Part shown: in pieces, positions 37,296 through 46,255 of the stretch
How positions within the stretch are numbered: the first letter of the stretch is position 1
Layout of the letters: each line of letters opens with the position of its first letter
Assembly (NCBI RefSeq): GCF_003602095.1
Contig: NZ_RAHH01000006.1
Span: forward strand, 62,001 to 126,000
Direction: 5' to 3'
From: Rahnella woolbedingensis
GTDB lineage: Bacteria; Pseudomonadota; Gammaproteobacteria; Enterobacterales; Enterobacteriaceae
Length of the DNA stretch: 64,000 bases
Notes under the pieces: model-generated
What the model was told of the DNA's origin: nothing
Seen by the model: the letters and a program-made list of their open reading frames with translations, nothing else
The model's database searches: none
Translations under genes and position numbers: made by a program

Positions 37296-38596
37296 TACTT
37301 ACCTCGATTTAGCCGGCCTGCAATACGGGCAATCACGACTTCACGCAGGGTTTCATTCTCAATGGCTTCCGTCAGTTCAGCGGCAAAAGCAAAGATGATC
37401 ATTTGCTGAGCATCCTGCCCGCTGATCCCACGGGTACGCAGATAGAAAAGCTGTTCGTCGTCGATACGACCCACAGTCGCACCGTGGCTGCACTTCACGT
37501 CATCGGCATAAATTTCCAGCTGCGGTTTGGTATCAACCTCAGTGTGTTTGCCCAGCAACAAGTTGTTGTTGGTCATTTTGCCGTCGGTTTTCAGTGCGTG
37601 CTGAGCCACTTTGATCATGCCGTTGAAAATCGCTTTAGCACGATCGTTCACGATCACTTTATGCAACTGGTTGCTGTTGCAATAACCTTTGTTGTGTTCC
37701 AGGTAAGTACGGGTATCTGCAATCTCAGAATCAACCGGCAGAACCAGGCTGTTAATGTTCAGGTTGCTGTTTTCACCGTTCAGCTGCGCACTGGTGTTGT
37801 TGCGGGTCAGGCCCGCACCCAGCAGGAAGCTGTGGCTGGAAACACGCGCATCACGACCGATAACCAGATCATTGTGCGAGAAATGGAAACTTGCCTGGCT
37901 TTCAAAGGCCAGTTTGTAATGCGCGAAATCGGCATTATCGCCCACGTTCACCGTCATACGTGCACCGGTGAAATGGCCGTGATCGTTGAGGCTGAGATAA
38001 TGTTCGATAACCTCAGCTTTCGCCCCGCCTTCAATCGCCAGATGATAGCGATGATGCACGGTATTCATTTCGCGTGATTCACCACGACCGCTGCTCAGAT
38101 GCAGCAGATACAACGGTTTTTCTGCCTGCTTGCCCGCGGGCAAACGCACAGAAAGAGAATCCTGCGCCAGGCTTTCTGTCAGGTGTAAAAACACCTCTGA
38201 CTGAATCGGATCGGGCAAAGTTTGCTGCGCCGCCGGGCTCAGTTTCTCAATGTCAAAAGCACCGGTGTCTGAATCACTGAGATCGGCATCGAAACGACCA
38301 TCAATGAACACCAGACGGTAACAATCGAGTGGCAGCGCCAGCGATTTGACATGATCAACAGTCAGTGCCTGTTGCTGCGGAGCAAAGAACTGATTACCCA
38401 GCAATGAAGAAACCGGGGTGTATTTCCAGTCTTCCAGTTTTGCGTGCGGGAAACCCAGGCGCAGCACCTGCTGCCAGTGTGCATGAGCGTGAGTGGATTG
38501 TTCACCACCACGGCTTTCAAAAAGACGGTAAAGCTGCTGCATGGCGTGCGAACTGCCCGCCGCAGGTGCATTACTCTTCGTCGGTAAGCCAGCCAT
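37295..38596 (-). CDS. sufD: Fe-S scaffold subunit SufD
   Basis: A 433-residue beta-helix protein of the SufBC2D scaffold, which helps iron entry in cluster assembly. The conserved C-terminal block [35 protein letters not shown] holds the functional Cys/His pair. The start [10 protein letters not shown] lies inside the end of sufC, overlapping it by 26 bp. The ~15-residue stretch [15 protein letters not shown] is slightly longer than in E. coli. Confidence 0.96.
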   Translation of the reverse strand: MAGLPTKSNAPAAGSSHAMQQLYRLFESRGGEQSTHAHAHWQQVLRLGFPHAKLEDWKYTPVSSLLGNQFFAPQQQALTVDHVKSLALPLDCYRLVFIDGRFDADLSDSDTGAFDIEKLSPAAQQTLPDPIQSEVFLHLTESLAQDSLSVRLPAGKQAEKPLYLLHLSSGRGESREMNTVHHRYHLAIEGGAKAEVIEHYLSLNDHGHFTGARMTVNVGDNADFAHYKLAFESQASFHFSHNDLVIGRDARVSSHSFLLGAGLTRNNTSAQLNGENSNLNINSLVLPVDSEIADTRTYLEHNKGYCNSNQLHKVIVNDRAKAIFNGMIKVAQHALKTDGKMTNNNLLLGKHTEVDTKPQLEIYADDVKCSHGATVGRIDDEQLFYLRTRGISGQDAQQMIIFAFAAELTEAIENETLREVVIARIAGRLNRGK

Positions 38597-39317
38597 AACC
38601 CTGCTCCTCTAACTGTTTAACCAAGGTGAAATCGCCGGATTTAACAATACGGCCCTGATACAGAACGTGCACGTAGTCAGGCTTGATGTAGTCGAGGATG
38701 CGCTGGTAGTGGGTCACGATAACGAATGAACGTTTGCCATCACGCAGAGCATTAACACCGTTGGAAACAATTTTCAGCGCATCGATGTCCAGACCGGAGT
38801 CGGTTTCATCGAGGATGCACAGGCTTGGCTCAAGGGCGGCCATCTGCAAGATATCGTTACGTTTTTTCTCACCGCCGGAGAAACCAACGTTCACTGAGCG
38901 GGTCAGCAAATCGGCAGGCATTTTCAGCATTTCGATTTTTTCTTCGATGAAATCAGCGAAGTCAAAACGATCCATAGGCTCCTGCCCGCGGTATTTACGG
39001 ACCGCATTCACTGCAGTTTGCAGGAAGAAATGGTTAGTCACACCGGGAATTTCCACCGGGTACTGGAAAGCCATAAAGACGCCTTCACCCGCGCGATCTT
39101 CAGGAGCGAGTTCCAGCAAATCTTTGCCGTTGAACATGACGGAGCCATCGGTGACTTCGTAATCTTCACGGCCAGCCAGTGTCGCGGAGAGCGTACTTTT
39201 ACCTGAGCCGTTAGGGCCCATGATGGCGTGTACTTCACCCGGTTTGATCTCCAGATCAAGGCCTTTCAGAATTTCCTTTTCTTCGACACGGACCTTCAAA
39301 TTCTTAATGCTTAACAT
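38571..39317 (-). CDS. sufC: Fe-S assembly ATPase SufC
   Basis: A 248-residue ABC-type ATPase that drives the SufBC2D complex. Walker A is GPNGSGKST, the signature is FSGGEKKRNDILQ, Walker B is LCILDETDSGLD, and the switch His is in VIVTHYQR. It has no membrane partner, as expected for this soluble system. It is preceded by an unusually long 116-bp gap after sufB that contains a hairpin. Confidence 0.97.
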   Translation of the reverse strand: MLSIKNLKVRVEEKEILKGLDLEIKPGEVHAIMGPNGSGKSTLSATLAGREDYEVTDGSVMFNGKDLLELAPEDRAGEGVFMAFQYPVEIPGVTNHFFLQTAVNAVRKYRGQEPMDRFDFADFIEEKIEMLKMPADLLTRSVNVGFSGGEKKRNDILQMAALEPSLCILDETDSGLDIDALKIVSNGVNALRDGKRSFVIVTHYQRILDYIKPDYVHVLYQGRIVKSGDFTLVKQLEEQGYGWLTDEE

Positions 39318-39378
39318 ACGTATCCTTGAGTTTGCGCCTGCGCGCTCATAATTCTGTTTATGCTTTGCTGAACTAAAA

Positions 39379-39418
39379 CCTGCCCGGCGCAGACGTCACA
39401 CCACGCCATGCCGGGAGG
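39379..39418 (-). other. intercistronic hairpin between sufB and sufC
   Basis: CCTGCCCGGC (39379-39388) and GCCGGGAGG (39410-39418) pair apart from one mismatch, with further GC pairing possible in the loop. It lies in the 116-bp sufB-sufC gap, where other enterobacteria have only a few bases. It may mark RNA processing or set the ratio of SufB to SufC. Confidence 0.5.
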
Positions 39419-39433
39419 AAAAACGTCGACGAA

Positions 39434-40957
39434 TTAACCGACGCTATGTTCAAGACTGATGGCCAGCAGTTTCTGTGCTTCGACAGCGAACTCCAGCGGC
39501 AGCTCGGAAAAGACATCTTTACAGAAACCATTAACAATCATGGAAATAGCATCATCTTCACTGATACCACGTTGCAGACAGTAGAACAGCTGGTCATCGC
39601 CGATTTTTGACGTTGTGGCTTCATGTTCCAGCTGCGCAGTATTGTTACGCACTTCGACATACGGGAAGGTATGCGCTGCGCTGTCTGCGCCAATCAGCAT
39701 CGAGTCACACTGCGTAAAGTTACGTGCGTTTTCTGCACTTGGCAGGATCTTCACCAGACCGCGATAGCTGTTCTGGCTGTGACCCGCAGAGATGCCTTTG
39801 GAGATAATGGTCGACTTGGTGTTTTTACCAATGTGGATCATTTTGGTGCCGGTATCCGCCTGCTGTTTGCCGCTGGTCAGTGCAACTGAGAAGAACTCAC
39901 CGATAGAGTTATCGCCTTTGAGGATAACGCTTGGGTATTTCCAGGTGATCGCCGAACCGGTTTCAGACTGCGTCCAGGACATTTTGGAACCGGCACCTTC
40001 GCACAATGCACGTTTGGTCACGAAGTTCAGAATACCGCCGCTGCTGTCTTTGCTGCCTGAGAACCAGTTCTGCACGGTGGAGTATTTCACTTCCGCGTCT
40101 TTGTGCAGGATCACTTCAACCACCGCTGCATGCAGCTGGTAGGTATCACGAACGGGTGCAGAACACCCTTCGATGTAGCTGACGTAACTGCCTTCGTCGG
40201 CAATCAGGATTGTACGTTCAAACTGACCCGTTTTCGCGGCGTTGATACGGAAATAGGTCGACAGTTCCATCGGGCAACGCACGCCTTTTGGCACGTAAAC
40301 AAAGGTCCCGTCAGAAGCAACGGCAGCGTTCAGGGCTGCGAAGAAGTTATCCTGCGCCGGCACTACAGTACCGAGGTATTTGCGCACCAGATCAGGATAT
40401 TCGTGAATCGCTTCGCCGAATGAGCAGAAGATAACGCCTGATTCCGCCAGCTTTTCACGGTAGGTGGTGGACACTGAAACGGAGTCGAAGATTGCATCGA
40501 CCGCCACTTCTTTGCCTTCACGAACCGGAACACCCAGCTGCTCAAAGGCTTTTTCCACTTCACTGGTCAGATAGTTTTTACCGTCGAGTGCAGGAATACT
40601 GTGAGAATCGGCCGGAGGTTGCTGCGTGGCGCCAGGCTGAGAACCGCAGGTATCATCGCAGCTGCCACATGATGGCGCGGAGTAATAACTGTAATCCTGA
40701 TAATCAAGAGGCGTGTAATACGCTTTGAGCCAGTGCGGTTCTTCCATTTTCAACCAGGCATGATAAGCCTGCAGACGGAACTCCAGCATCCACTCAGGCT
40801 CATTACGCTTCGCGGAAATGGCACGCACCACATCTTCATTGATGCCTGATGCTAATTCATCGGTTGCCAGCTGGGTAAAGAACCCTTCTTTATAGTTCGT
40901 CCCCTCGCCGACCCAAGACTGCACATCATCTGGAATTTCTACGTTGCTTCGTGACAT
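39434..40957 (-). CDS. sufB: Fe-S scaffold subunit SufB
   Basis: A 507-residue scaffold subunit on which the nascent Fe-S cluster forms. The conserved Cys of [12 protein letters not shown] and the Glu of QLEHEATTS correspond to E. coli Cys405 and Glu434. The N-terminal region has the cysteine cluster [11 protein letters not shown] (about 96-106). After it comes a Pro/Ser-rich linker about 12 residues longer than in E. coli, which explains the greater length. The end matches E. coli ([11 protein letters not shown]). It follows sufA by 52 bp. Confidence 0.97.
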   Translation of the reverse strand: MSRSNVEIPDDVQSWVGEGTNYKEGFFTQLATDELASGINEDVVRAISAKRNEPEWMLEFRLQAYHAWLKMEEPHWLKAYYTPLDYQDYSYYSAPSCGSCDDTCGSQPGATQQPPADSHSIPALDGKNYLTSEVEKAFEQLGVPVREGKEVAVDAIFDSVSVSTTYREKLAESGVIFCSFGEAIHEYPDLVRKYLGTVVPAQDNFFAALNAAVASDGTFVYVPKGVRCPMELSTYFRINAAKTGQFERTILIADEGSYVSYIEGCSAPVRDTYQLHAAVVEVILHKDAEVKYSTVQNWFSGSKDSSGGILNFVTKRALCEGAGSKMSWTQSETGSAITWKYPSVILKGDNSIGEFFSVALTSGKQQADTGTKMIHIGKNTKSTIISKGISAGHSQNSYRGLVKILPSAENARNFTQCDSMLIGADSAAHTFPYVEVRNNTAQLEHEATTSKIGDDQLFYCLQRGISEDDAISMIVNGFCKDVFSELPLEFAVEAQKLLAISLEHSVG

Positions 40958-41009
40958 GTTGGTTACATCGCTTTGTTTACAATAATCTTAGAGACTGAAA
41001 GCCGTTGTT

Positions 41010-41381
41010 TTACAGGCCGAAACTTTCGCCACACCCGCACGCATGCTGAGCTTTAGGATTATTGAATTTAAATATCTGATTCAGTCCTTCGCGGACGAAA
41101 TCCACCTCGGTTCCGTCGATGAAAGGCATGGCCTTCAGCGGAACAAACAGCAAAGCGCCGTCATGTTCAAACACCAGGTCATCGCTGGCCGGTTGTTTGG
41201 TTAAATCCAGAACGTAGCCAAAGCCGGCACAGCCCGATTGTTTCACCGAGAGCTGGAGACCTTTGACGTCAGAGTCCTGCGCCATCAGAGTGTTAATCTG
41301 TTTCGCAGCAGAATCAGTCAGGCTCACACCTTGCCATACGTTGTCGTCTAAAGAGAAAGAGCCGACAGTTTCAGTTTGCAT
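41010..41381 (-). CDS. sufA: A-type Fe-S carrier SufA
   Basis: A 123-residue cluster carrier that receives Fe-S from SufBCD and delivers it to apo-proteins. The three ligand cysteines are in KQSGCAGFGYVLD and the C-terminal CGCGESFGL. It is the first gene of the operon; AGGT lies before the ATG. Control by iron and oxidative stress (Fur, IscR, OxyR) is known for the family. Here the promoter is visible, but the individual regulator sites cannot be assigned with confidence. Confidence 0.96.
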   Translation of the reverse strand: MQTETVGSFSLDDNVWQGVSLTDSAAKQINTLMAQDSDVKGLQLSVKQSGCAGFGYVLDLTKQPASDDLVFEHDGALLFVPLKAMPFIDGTEVDFVREGLNQIFKFNNPKAQHACGCGESFGL

Positions 41382-41429
41382 CTGTCTTACCTCATAATTT
41401 TACGGTCATAGACAAGACCTATTGTCTCT

Positions 41430-41457
41430 ATTCTAGTGATAACAGGTACCACTTCAA
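41430..41457 (-). promoter_or_regulatory. suf operon promoter
   Basis: On the reverse strand TTGAAG, a 16-bp spacer and TAGAAT (complement at 41430-41435) form a promoter about 50 bp before sufA. Upstream, 41577-41589 has one mismatch to the IHF consensus WATCAANNNNTTR; IHF assists suf induction in E. coli. The rest of the 458-bp intergenic region is AT-rich, without a visible gene. Confidence 0.5.
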
Positions 41458-41777
41458 CCTCTTGTTTTAAGAGGGTATAGCGATCGCCCACGAGGAAAGC
41501 CACTCAATGTGCATCGGGTTAACACCTGGTCGTCGGCGGGTCTTGAACACCACAACCATCAACTGATTGAATAAATTGTCAATTTTTTGTTAAAAATTAA
41601 AATTAACCTTATAAACATTGCGGGTTAATAGCTTTCATTGTGTCTATTATAAAACATTCATCGGAAATGCCTATTTATGAATTCGCCACAACCGAAAAAA
41701 TTAAAGCTCTTTTTGCTTAACTGCCTGCACACAACAAAATGAAAAAAAACCGATGAAAACGTTGATCCGGCCATTTT

Positions 41778-41815
41778 TTGCCAATATGATGATCATACTT
41801 TGATAATGATTATCA
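41778..41815 (+). promoter_or_regulatory. Fur-controlled promoter of the unknown gene at 41840
   Basis: TGATAATGATTATCA (41801-41815) is a perfect 7-1-7 Fur palindrome. It overlaps the -10 GATAAT (41802-41807) of a promoter whose -35 is TTGCCA (41778-41783, 18-bp spacer). The gene should therefore be switched on by iron shortage. Confidence 0.85.
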
Positions 41816-41839
41816 TTCAGATAACCCGGAATACTGAGA

Positions 41840-42244
41840 ATGGCTCAATCGGTAAATGCGTGGTTGCAAGGCAAGATCGACGAATATAAATCGAATGTCC
41901 GCGATGCTACTGTGGATTTCTACATGGCTGATGCTGCCTTACGACGCCCTGATGCACATCTGTGCCAGCTCAAACGCTTCAACAACATCTGTCTGGAAAT
42001 GGCGAATCTTTGCCTGCAAAACGGGGATGACCACAGCTATCTTCATGCGCTTTGCAAATTACACAACCGCCTGATCCTTGAAATCAACAGTGTTGTCCGC
42101 TGTGAACTCTTTCGTGTTCAGAGTTATCATTTTGCACGGCATACGTTAAAACTCATCTGTCAGTATTATGCCATGATGGGCATCTGGGAAAAAGCGACGG
42201 CCTTTCAAACTGACTTCGCAAAGCGAGTCCCTTTCCAGCTTTGA
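41840..42244 (+). CDS. unrecognised Cys/His-rich helical protein, Fur-linked
   Basis: A 134-residue protein that I do not recognise. It is predicted almost wholly helical, with no signal peptide or membrane span. It has six cysteines (42, 51, 58, 72, 88, 107) and six histidines (40, 65, 69, 75, 97, 101). Many are spaced along helices (HLCQL, NICLEMANLCLQ, ALCKLH, VRCEL, LICQYY), which suggests metal or cluster binding, or simply buried Cys in a helical-repeat fold. The ATG at 41840 is only about 25 bases after the expected start site, and its ribosome site is weak (CCGGA). It stands alone, divergent from sufA, in the place where E. coli has ydiH. Iron-starvation control is well supported by the Fur box; the function is not known. 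Confidence 0.75.
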   Translation: MAQSVNAWLQGKIDEYKSNVRDATVDFYMADAALRRPDAHLCQLKRFNNICLEMANLCLQNGDDHSYLHALCKLHNRLILEINSVVRCELFRVQSYHFARHTLKLICQYYAMMGIWEKATAFQTDFAKRVPFQL

Positions 42245-42356
42245 TTTACTATCAATGCGTTACGAAATTCTTTAAGCCAAATAAAAAGGCGGACACCCGA
42301 TTGATGTATCCGCCCTCCCCTGTCACACCACTCTGTGAAACTGATTAGCACCTGTA

Positions 42357-42776
42357 TCAGTGATCAATGACCATCGTCGTTAACCTTGAAACGCAGCACA
42401 GATTTTGTTTCTCATCAAAAATTTCAATTTGCCAGACCTGACTGCGACGCCCTGCGCGCAATGCACGACATACGCCGCGAACATGTCCCTGTCGCGCTGA
42501 GTGCATATGGCTGGCGTTAATTTCCACACCGACCACTGTCTGGCTGCCTTCGCAGCATAAGTAGCCCGCCATCGACCCCATCGTTTCAGCCAGCACTACC
42601 GAGGCACCGCCATGCAACAGCCCAAACGGTTGTGTTGTGCGGTTATCCACCGGCATAGTGGCTTCGAGAAAATCTTCGCCGAGCTGAGTAAATTCTATTC
42701 CCACATGCCCGACCATACATCCCTGACTGCGCTGATTCAGGGCGTCCAGCGTGGTACTGCGTTTCCAGAGTGGCAT
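42357..42776 (-). CDS. menI: 1,4-dihydroxy-2-naphthoyl-CoA hydrolase MenI
   Basis: A 139-residue hot-dog-fold thioesterase (E. coli YdiI) that hydrolyses DHNA-CoA in menaquinone synthesis. The catalytic Glu is in SVVLAETMGSMAG (about 64), with the substrate loop GLLHGGAS before it and VGVEINASHMHSAR after. It starts 15 bp after the end of ydiJ and is probably cotranscribed with it. Confidence 0.93.
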   Translation of the reverse strand: MPLWKRSTTLDALNQRSQGCMVGHVGIEFTQLGEDFLEATMPVDNRTTQPFGLLHGGASVVLAETMGSMAGYLCCEGSQTVVGVEINASHMHSARQGHVRGVCRALRAGRRSQVWQIEIFDEKQNLCCVSRLTTMVIDH

Positions 42777-42791
42777 AGCGCTTCCTTATGT

Positions 42792-45700
42792 TTAGGGAAT
42801 GATTTCCAGTAAGGCCTGTAACGGATGGCGGACACCGTTACCTTCAATACGTTTTACCTGACTGCGGCAAGAATAGCCGGTTGCCAGACACCGCTGGCGC
42901 GGTAATCGCTGCAAAGACGTATGCCAGGAAAGCTCGTAAATCCCCAGAGAGTTCTCGAGATTTTTAGTTTCATGCCCGTACGTCCCGGCCATTCCACAGC
43001 AACCCACACTGACGCTTTCCAGCTTCGCGCCATAGCGGGCAAAAATATCACCCCATTGTTTGCCGCTGTTGGGCAACGCCGTGCTTTCTGTGCAATGGCC
43101 AAACAGATACCAGGATTCGCCACTTTGCTGCTGAGCCGGAAGCTCTGCCAGCCACGTATCCAGCCATTCATGTACCAGCTGCACCTGGAATGAGCCACGT
43201 GATTCACCCAGGATTTCTTTATATTCGTCGCGATAACACAGCACCAGCGCAGGATCGACGCCCACCATCGGCATCCCTAATTGCGAAACCCGGTTGAGGA
43301 ACAGTGACGTTTTCTTTGCTGTTTTCGCAAATCGGGTCAGGAAGCCTTTAATGTGCTGCGCTTTACCGTTCGGTGAGAAGGGTAACAAAACAGGTTTGAG
43401 GCCGAGCTTTTCAATCAGCCGGACAAAATCCGCCACTACCTGCGCGTCATAGAAACTGGTAAACGGATCCTGAACCACCAGAACATACTCGCCGCGCTGT
43501 GCAGGAGGGATCGCCTCCAGTTGCTCAAGCGTCATTGTACTGGCGCGATGCCCAAGCAGTTGCTCACGCAATGTCGGTGAAGAGAGCAAGGGCAAATCCA
43601 CCATGCCGATACTTTTCCGGCTCATTTCACGCACCCATGGCTGTTTAAGGAAGAAGTTAAACAGCTTGGGTGCTTTCGCCATCAGAGGTGCATAGCTTTC
43701 CACGCCAGCCACGAAATGATCACGGGCAGGACGCAGGTAACGTGTGTGATAAAGCTGCAGGAAACGCGAGCGGAATCCGGGAACATCAATTTTAATCGGG
43801 CACTGTGTGGAACAGGCTTTACAGGCCAGACAGCCGGACATCGCCTCCTTCACTTCATGCGAAAAATCGTACTCACCTTTATTGGCGTGCCAGGTATTGC
43901 GCGTGCGGTCAATCAGGGTACGGAAACTGAGGCCTTTTTCAGGCAAGGCATTTTCCAGCGCCAGCGGATCAACACCCTGTTCTGACAGCAGGCGCAACCA
44001 TTCACGTACCAGACCCGCGCGACCTTTTGGCGAATGAATGCGGCTGCCGGTGATTTTCATCGACGGACACATCGGGCTTTTCACATCGAAATTAAAACAC
44101 AGACCGTTACCGTTACATTCCATCGCACCGCGGAATGACTGGCGAACCTCCAGCGGAATACGGCGATCCAGTGTGCCGCGTTTTGCCGCGTCCACTTTCA
44201 TCATCGGTTCGTCACAATCCAGTGGCGCACAGATTTTACCCGGGTTGAGACGGTTATCCGGGTCGAACACGGTCTTAATCCGGCGTAACTCATGGAACAG
44301 TTCTTCGCCAAAGAATGCCGGGCTGTATTCAGCACGGAAGCCCTTTCCATGTTCGCCCCACAGCAGACCGCCATATTTTGCCGTCAGCGCCACCACTTCA
44401 TCGGAAATTTGCTTGAGCAACATTTCCTGTTGTGGATCACACATATCCAGTGCCGGACGAACATGTAATACGCCCGCATCCACGTGTCCAAACATGCCGT
44501 AACTCAGATTATGGCTGTCGAGCAACGCCCGAAATTCAACGATGTAGTCCGCAAGATGCTGAGGCGGCACGCAGGTGTCTTCGGCAAAGGGCAGCGGTTT
44601 AGCCTGCCCTTTCGCGTTGCCCAGCAGTCCGACGGCTTTTTTACGCATGTTATAGATGCGCTCGATACCCGGCAGATCGGCGCAAATCTGATAGCCAATC
44701 ACACCGCCTTCTTTGTCACTCATTAGCCCGTCGAGACGTTCGCACAAAGCGCTCACCTGGCTTTCAATAAGATCCGCATCATCACCCGCGAACTCGACAA
44801 TGTTCAGCCCCTGCATGTCTTTGCCTTCAACATCCTTGATGTAGTCACGCACGCTGTGCCAGACAATATCCTCACGCGCCAGATTCAGTACTTTTGAGTC
44901 CACGGTTTCTACTGAAAGGGCTTTAGCTTCCACCATAAAAGGTGCGTTGCGCAGGGCCGAGTTGAACGAGTCATACTTGATGTTGACCAGACGACGCACT
45001 TTAGGAATTGGCGTGATGTTCAGCCGGGCTTCGGTAATAAAGGCCAGCGATCCCTCTGAACCGGTCAGAATACGGGTCAGGTTGAAAGTTTGCAGGTCAT
45101 CACTCAGCACATGCCGCAAATCGTATCCGGTGAGGAAACGGTTTAGTTTCGGGAATTTCTCAATCACCAGCGCCCGGTTATCACGGCAACTGTCGAGCAC
45201 CGTGCGGTAAATCCGCCCGATAACGGAATCTTCTTCGCCTAGTTTATCGGCAAGTTCGGTAGGAATAGCGGTGGTATCAAGCATGTCGCCGCCAAGCACG
45301 ATAGCCCGGACGCCCAGAACATGATCTGAGGTTTTGCCGTACACCAGCGACCCTTGCCCGGAGGCATCGGTATTAATCATTCCGCCAAGCGTGGCGCGGT
45401 TACTGGTTGAGAGTTCCGGTGAGAAGAAATAGCCAAACGGGCGCAGGTAATCATTAAGTTGATCTTTTATTACACCAGACTCTACTTTGACCCAGCCCTG
45501 CTCGGTATTAATATCCAGAATGCGGTTCATATGACGGGACATATCAACCACAATTCCGCGGTTCAGCGACTGACCGTTGGTACCGGTACCGCCACCGCGC
45601 GGAGTGAATACCAGCGTTTTAAAACGTTCCTGCCCAGCAAGACGCGCAATCAGTGCAACGTCTGATGTGGCGATCGGGAACAGAACGGCATCCGGCAACA

Positions 45701-45848
45701 GCTGATAGACACTGTTGTCTGTCGCCATCGTCAGCCGGTCTGCGTACGTTGTTGTGGCATCACCCGTAAAACCGTTCTTTTTTAGCGCTTCCAAAAAATC
45801 GAGCACCAGTTGGATGACACCCGGCGCCTGAGAAATCTGTGGGATCAT
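42792..45848 (-). CDS. ydiJ: FAD/Fe-S oxidoreductase YdiJ (D-2-hydroxyglutarate dehydrogenase type)
   Basis: A 1018-residue multidomain dehydrogenase. The N-terminal FAD-binding type 4 domain has TPRGGGTGTNGQSLNRGIVV. A middle FAD-oxidase C domain includes HVDAGVLHVRP and GEHGKGFR. A ferredoxin-like 4Fe-4S segment follows (CLACKACSTQCPIKID). The C-terminal cysteine-rich CCG-type domain ends near SVGCCGMAGTYGHE and GYSCRSQVKRI. The E. coli protein is the same length and oxidises D-2-hydroxyglutarate, feeding electrons to the respiratory chain. It is the first gene of a ydiJ-menI unit. Confidence 0.92.
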   Translation of the reverse strand: MIPQISQAPGVIQLVLDFLEALKKNGFTGDATTTYADRLTMATDNSVYQLLPDAVLFPIATSDVALIARLAGQERFKTLVFTPRGGGTGTNGQSLNRGIVVDMSRHMNRILDINTEQGWVKVESGVIKDQLNDYLRPFGYFFSPELSTSNRATLGGMINTDASGQGSLVYGKTSDHVLGVRAIVLGGDMLDTTAIPTELADKLGEEDSVIGRIYRTVLDSCRDNRALVIEKFPKLNRFLTGYDLRHVLSDDLQTFNLTRILTGSEGSLAFITEARLNITPIPKVRRLVNIKYDSFNSALRNAPFMVEAKALSVETVDSKVLNLAREDIVWHSVRDYIKDVEGKDMQGLNIVEFAGDDADLIESQVSALCERLDGLMSDKEGGVIGYQICADLPGIERIYNMRKKAVGLLGNAKGQAKPLPFAEDTCVPPQHLADYIVEFRALLDSHNLSYGMFGHVDAGVLHVRPALDMCDPQQEMLLKQISDEVVALTAKYGGLLWGEHGKGFRAEYSPAFFGEELFHELRRIKTVFDPDNRLNPGKICAPLDCDEPMMKVDAAKRGTLDRRIPLEVRQSFRGAMECNGNGLCFNFDVKSPMCPSMKITGSRIHSPKGRAGLVREWLRLLSEQGVDPLALENALPEKGLSFRTLIDRTRNTWHANKGEYDFSHEVKEAMSGCLACKACSTQCPIKIDVPGFRSRFLQLYHTRYLRPARDHFVAGVESYAPLMAKAPKLFNFFLKQPWVREMSRKSIGMVDLPLLSSPTLREQLLGHRASTMTLEQLEAIPPAQRGEYVLVVQDPFTSFYDAQVVADFVRLIEKLGLKPVLLPFSPNGKAQHIKGFLTRFAKTAKKTSLFLNRVSQLGMPMVGVDPALVLCYRDEYKEILGESRGSFQVQLVHEWLDTWLAELPAQQQSGESWYLFGHCTESTALPNSGKQWGDIFARYGAKLESVSVGCCGMAGTYGHETKNLENSLGIYELSWHTSLQRLPRQRCLATGYSCRSQVKRIEGNGVRHPLQALLEIIP

Positions 45849-46108
45849 TGAATTATGACTCTGTCTTTGTTGTATGCCTGGCGGGCCCGAGGCGACCTGC
45901 CGGATCTGCCTTGCAGATCCACCTGTTATTTACCCAGAATAAAAACTAACATACTTCGTTTTTCCGCGCTCCGTCTGGTTGCCCTTTGTTGCATTACTTT
46001 CATGATGAATCGCAAAAAGCACGTATCAACAAATCGCGTTGCAACTAATCTTGCGGCGAGCTATCCAAAAGCGGCCGGATGTTCCATGCTTATTTCAGAT
46101 TGCATGGA

Positions 46109-46203
46109 TTTTGAACACTCTCGGTTTTGAAGACTATGAATTTTGAAGACTATGAATTTTGAATACCCAGGAGTTTGAAAGTCCCGGGTTTGAAATACAA
46201 GGT
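46109..46203 (+). repeat. 16-bp tandem repeat array, six units
   Basis: Units start at 46109, 46125, 46141, 46157, 46173 and 46188, each beginning TTTTGAA (four times) or GTTTGAA (twice). The spacing is 16, 16, 16, 16 and 15 bp. Units two and three are identical over all 16 bases (TTTTGAAGACTATGAA); the others diverge after the heptad. The array lies between the divergent ydiJ and ydiK, ending about 50 bp before ydiK. The rest of this 407-bp gap shows no gene. Confidence 0.88.
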
Positions 46204-46255
46204 ATGGAGGCATAGGGTTCGTGCCTTACTTCGTTTATCACATTGAGAAACATGA

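Noticed and set aside
39307..39345. 12-codon frame (MSAQAQTQGYVC) overlapping the sufC start
   Set aside because: Interesting as a possible leader peptide, but no ribosome site or conservation evidence can be shown from one sequence.
45855..46130. 91-codon frame in the ydiJ-ydiK gap
   Set aside because: No ribosome site, no family pattern, and its end runs into the 16-bp repeat array; treated as non-coding.
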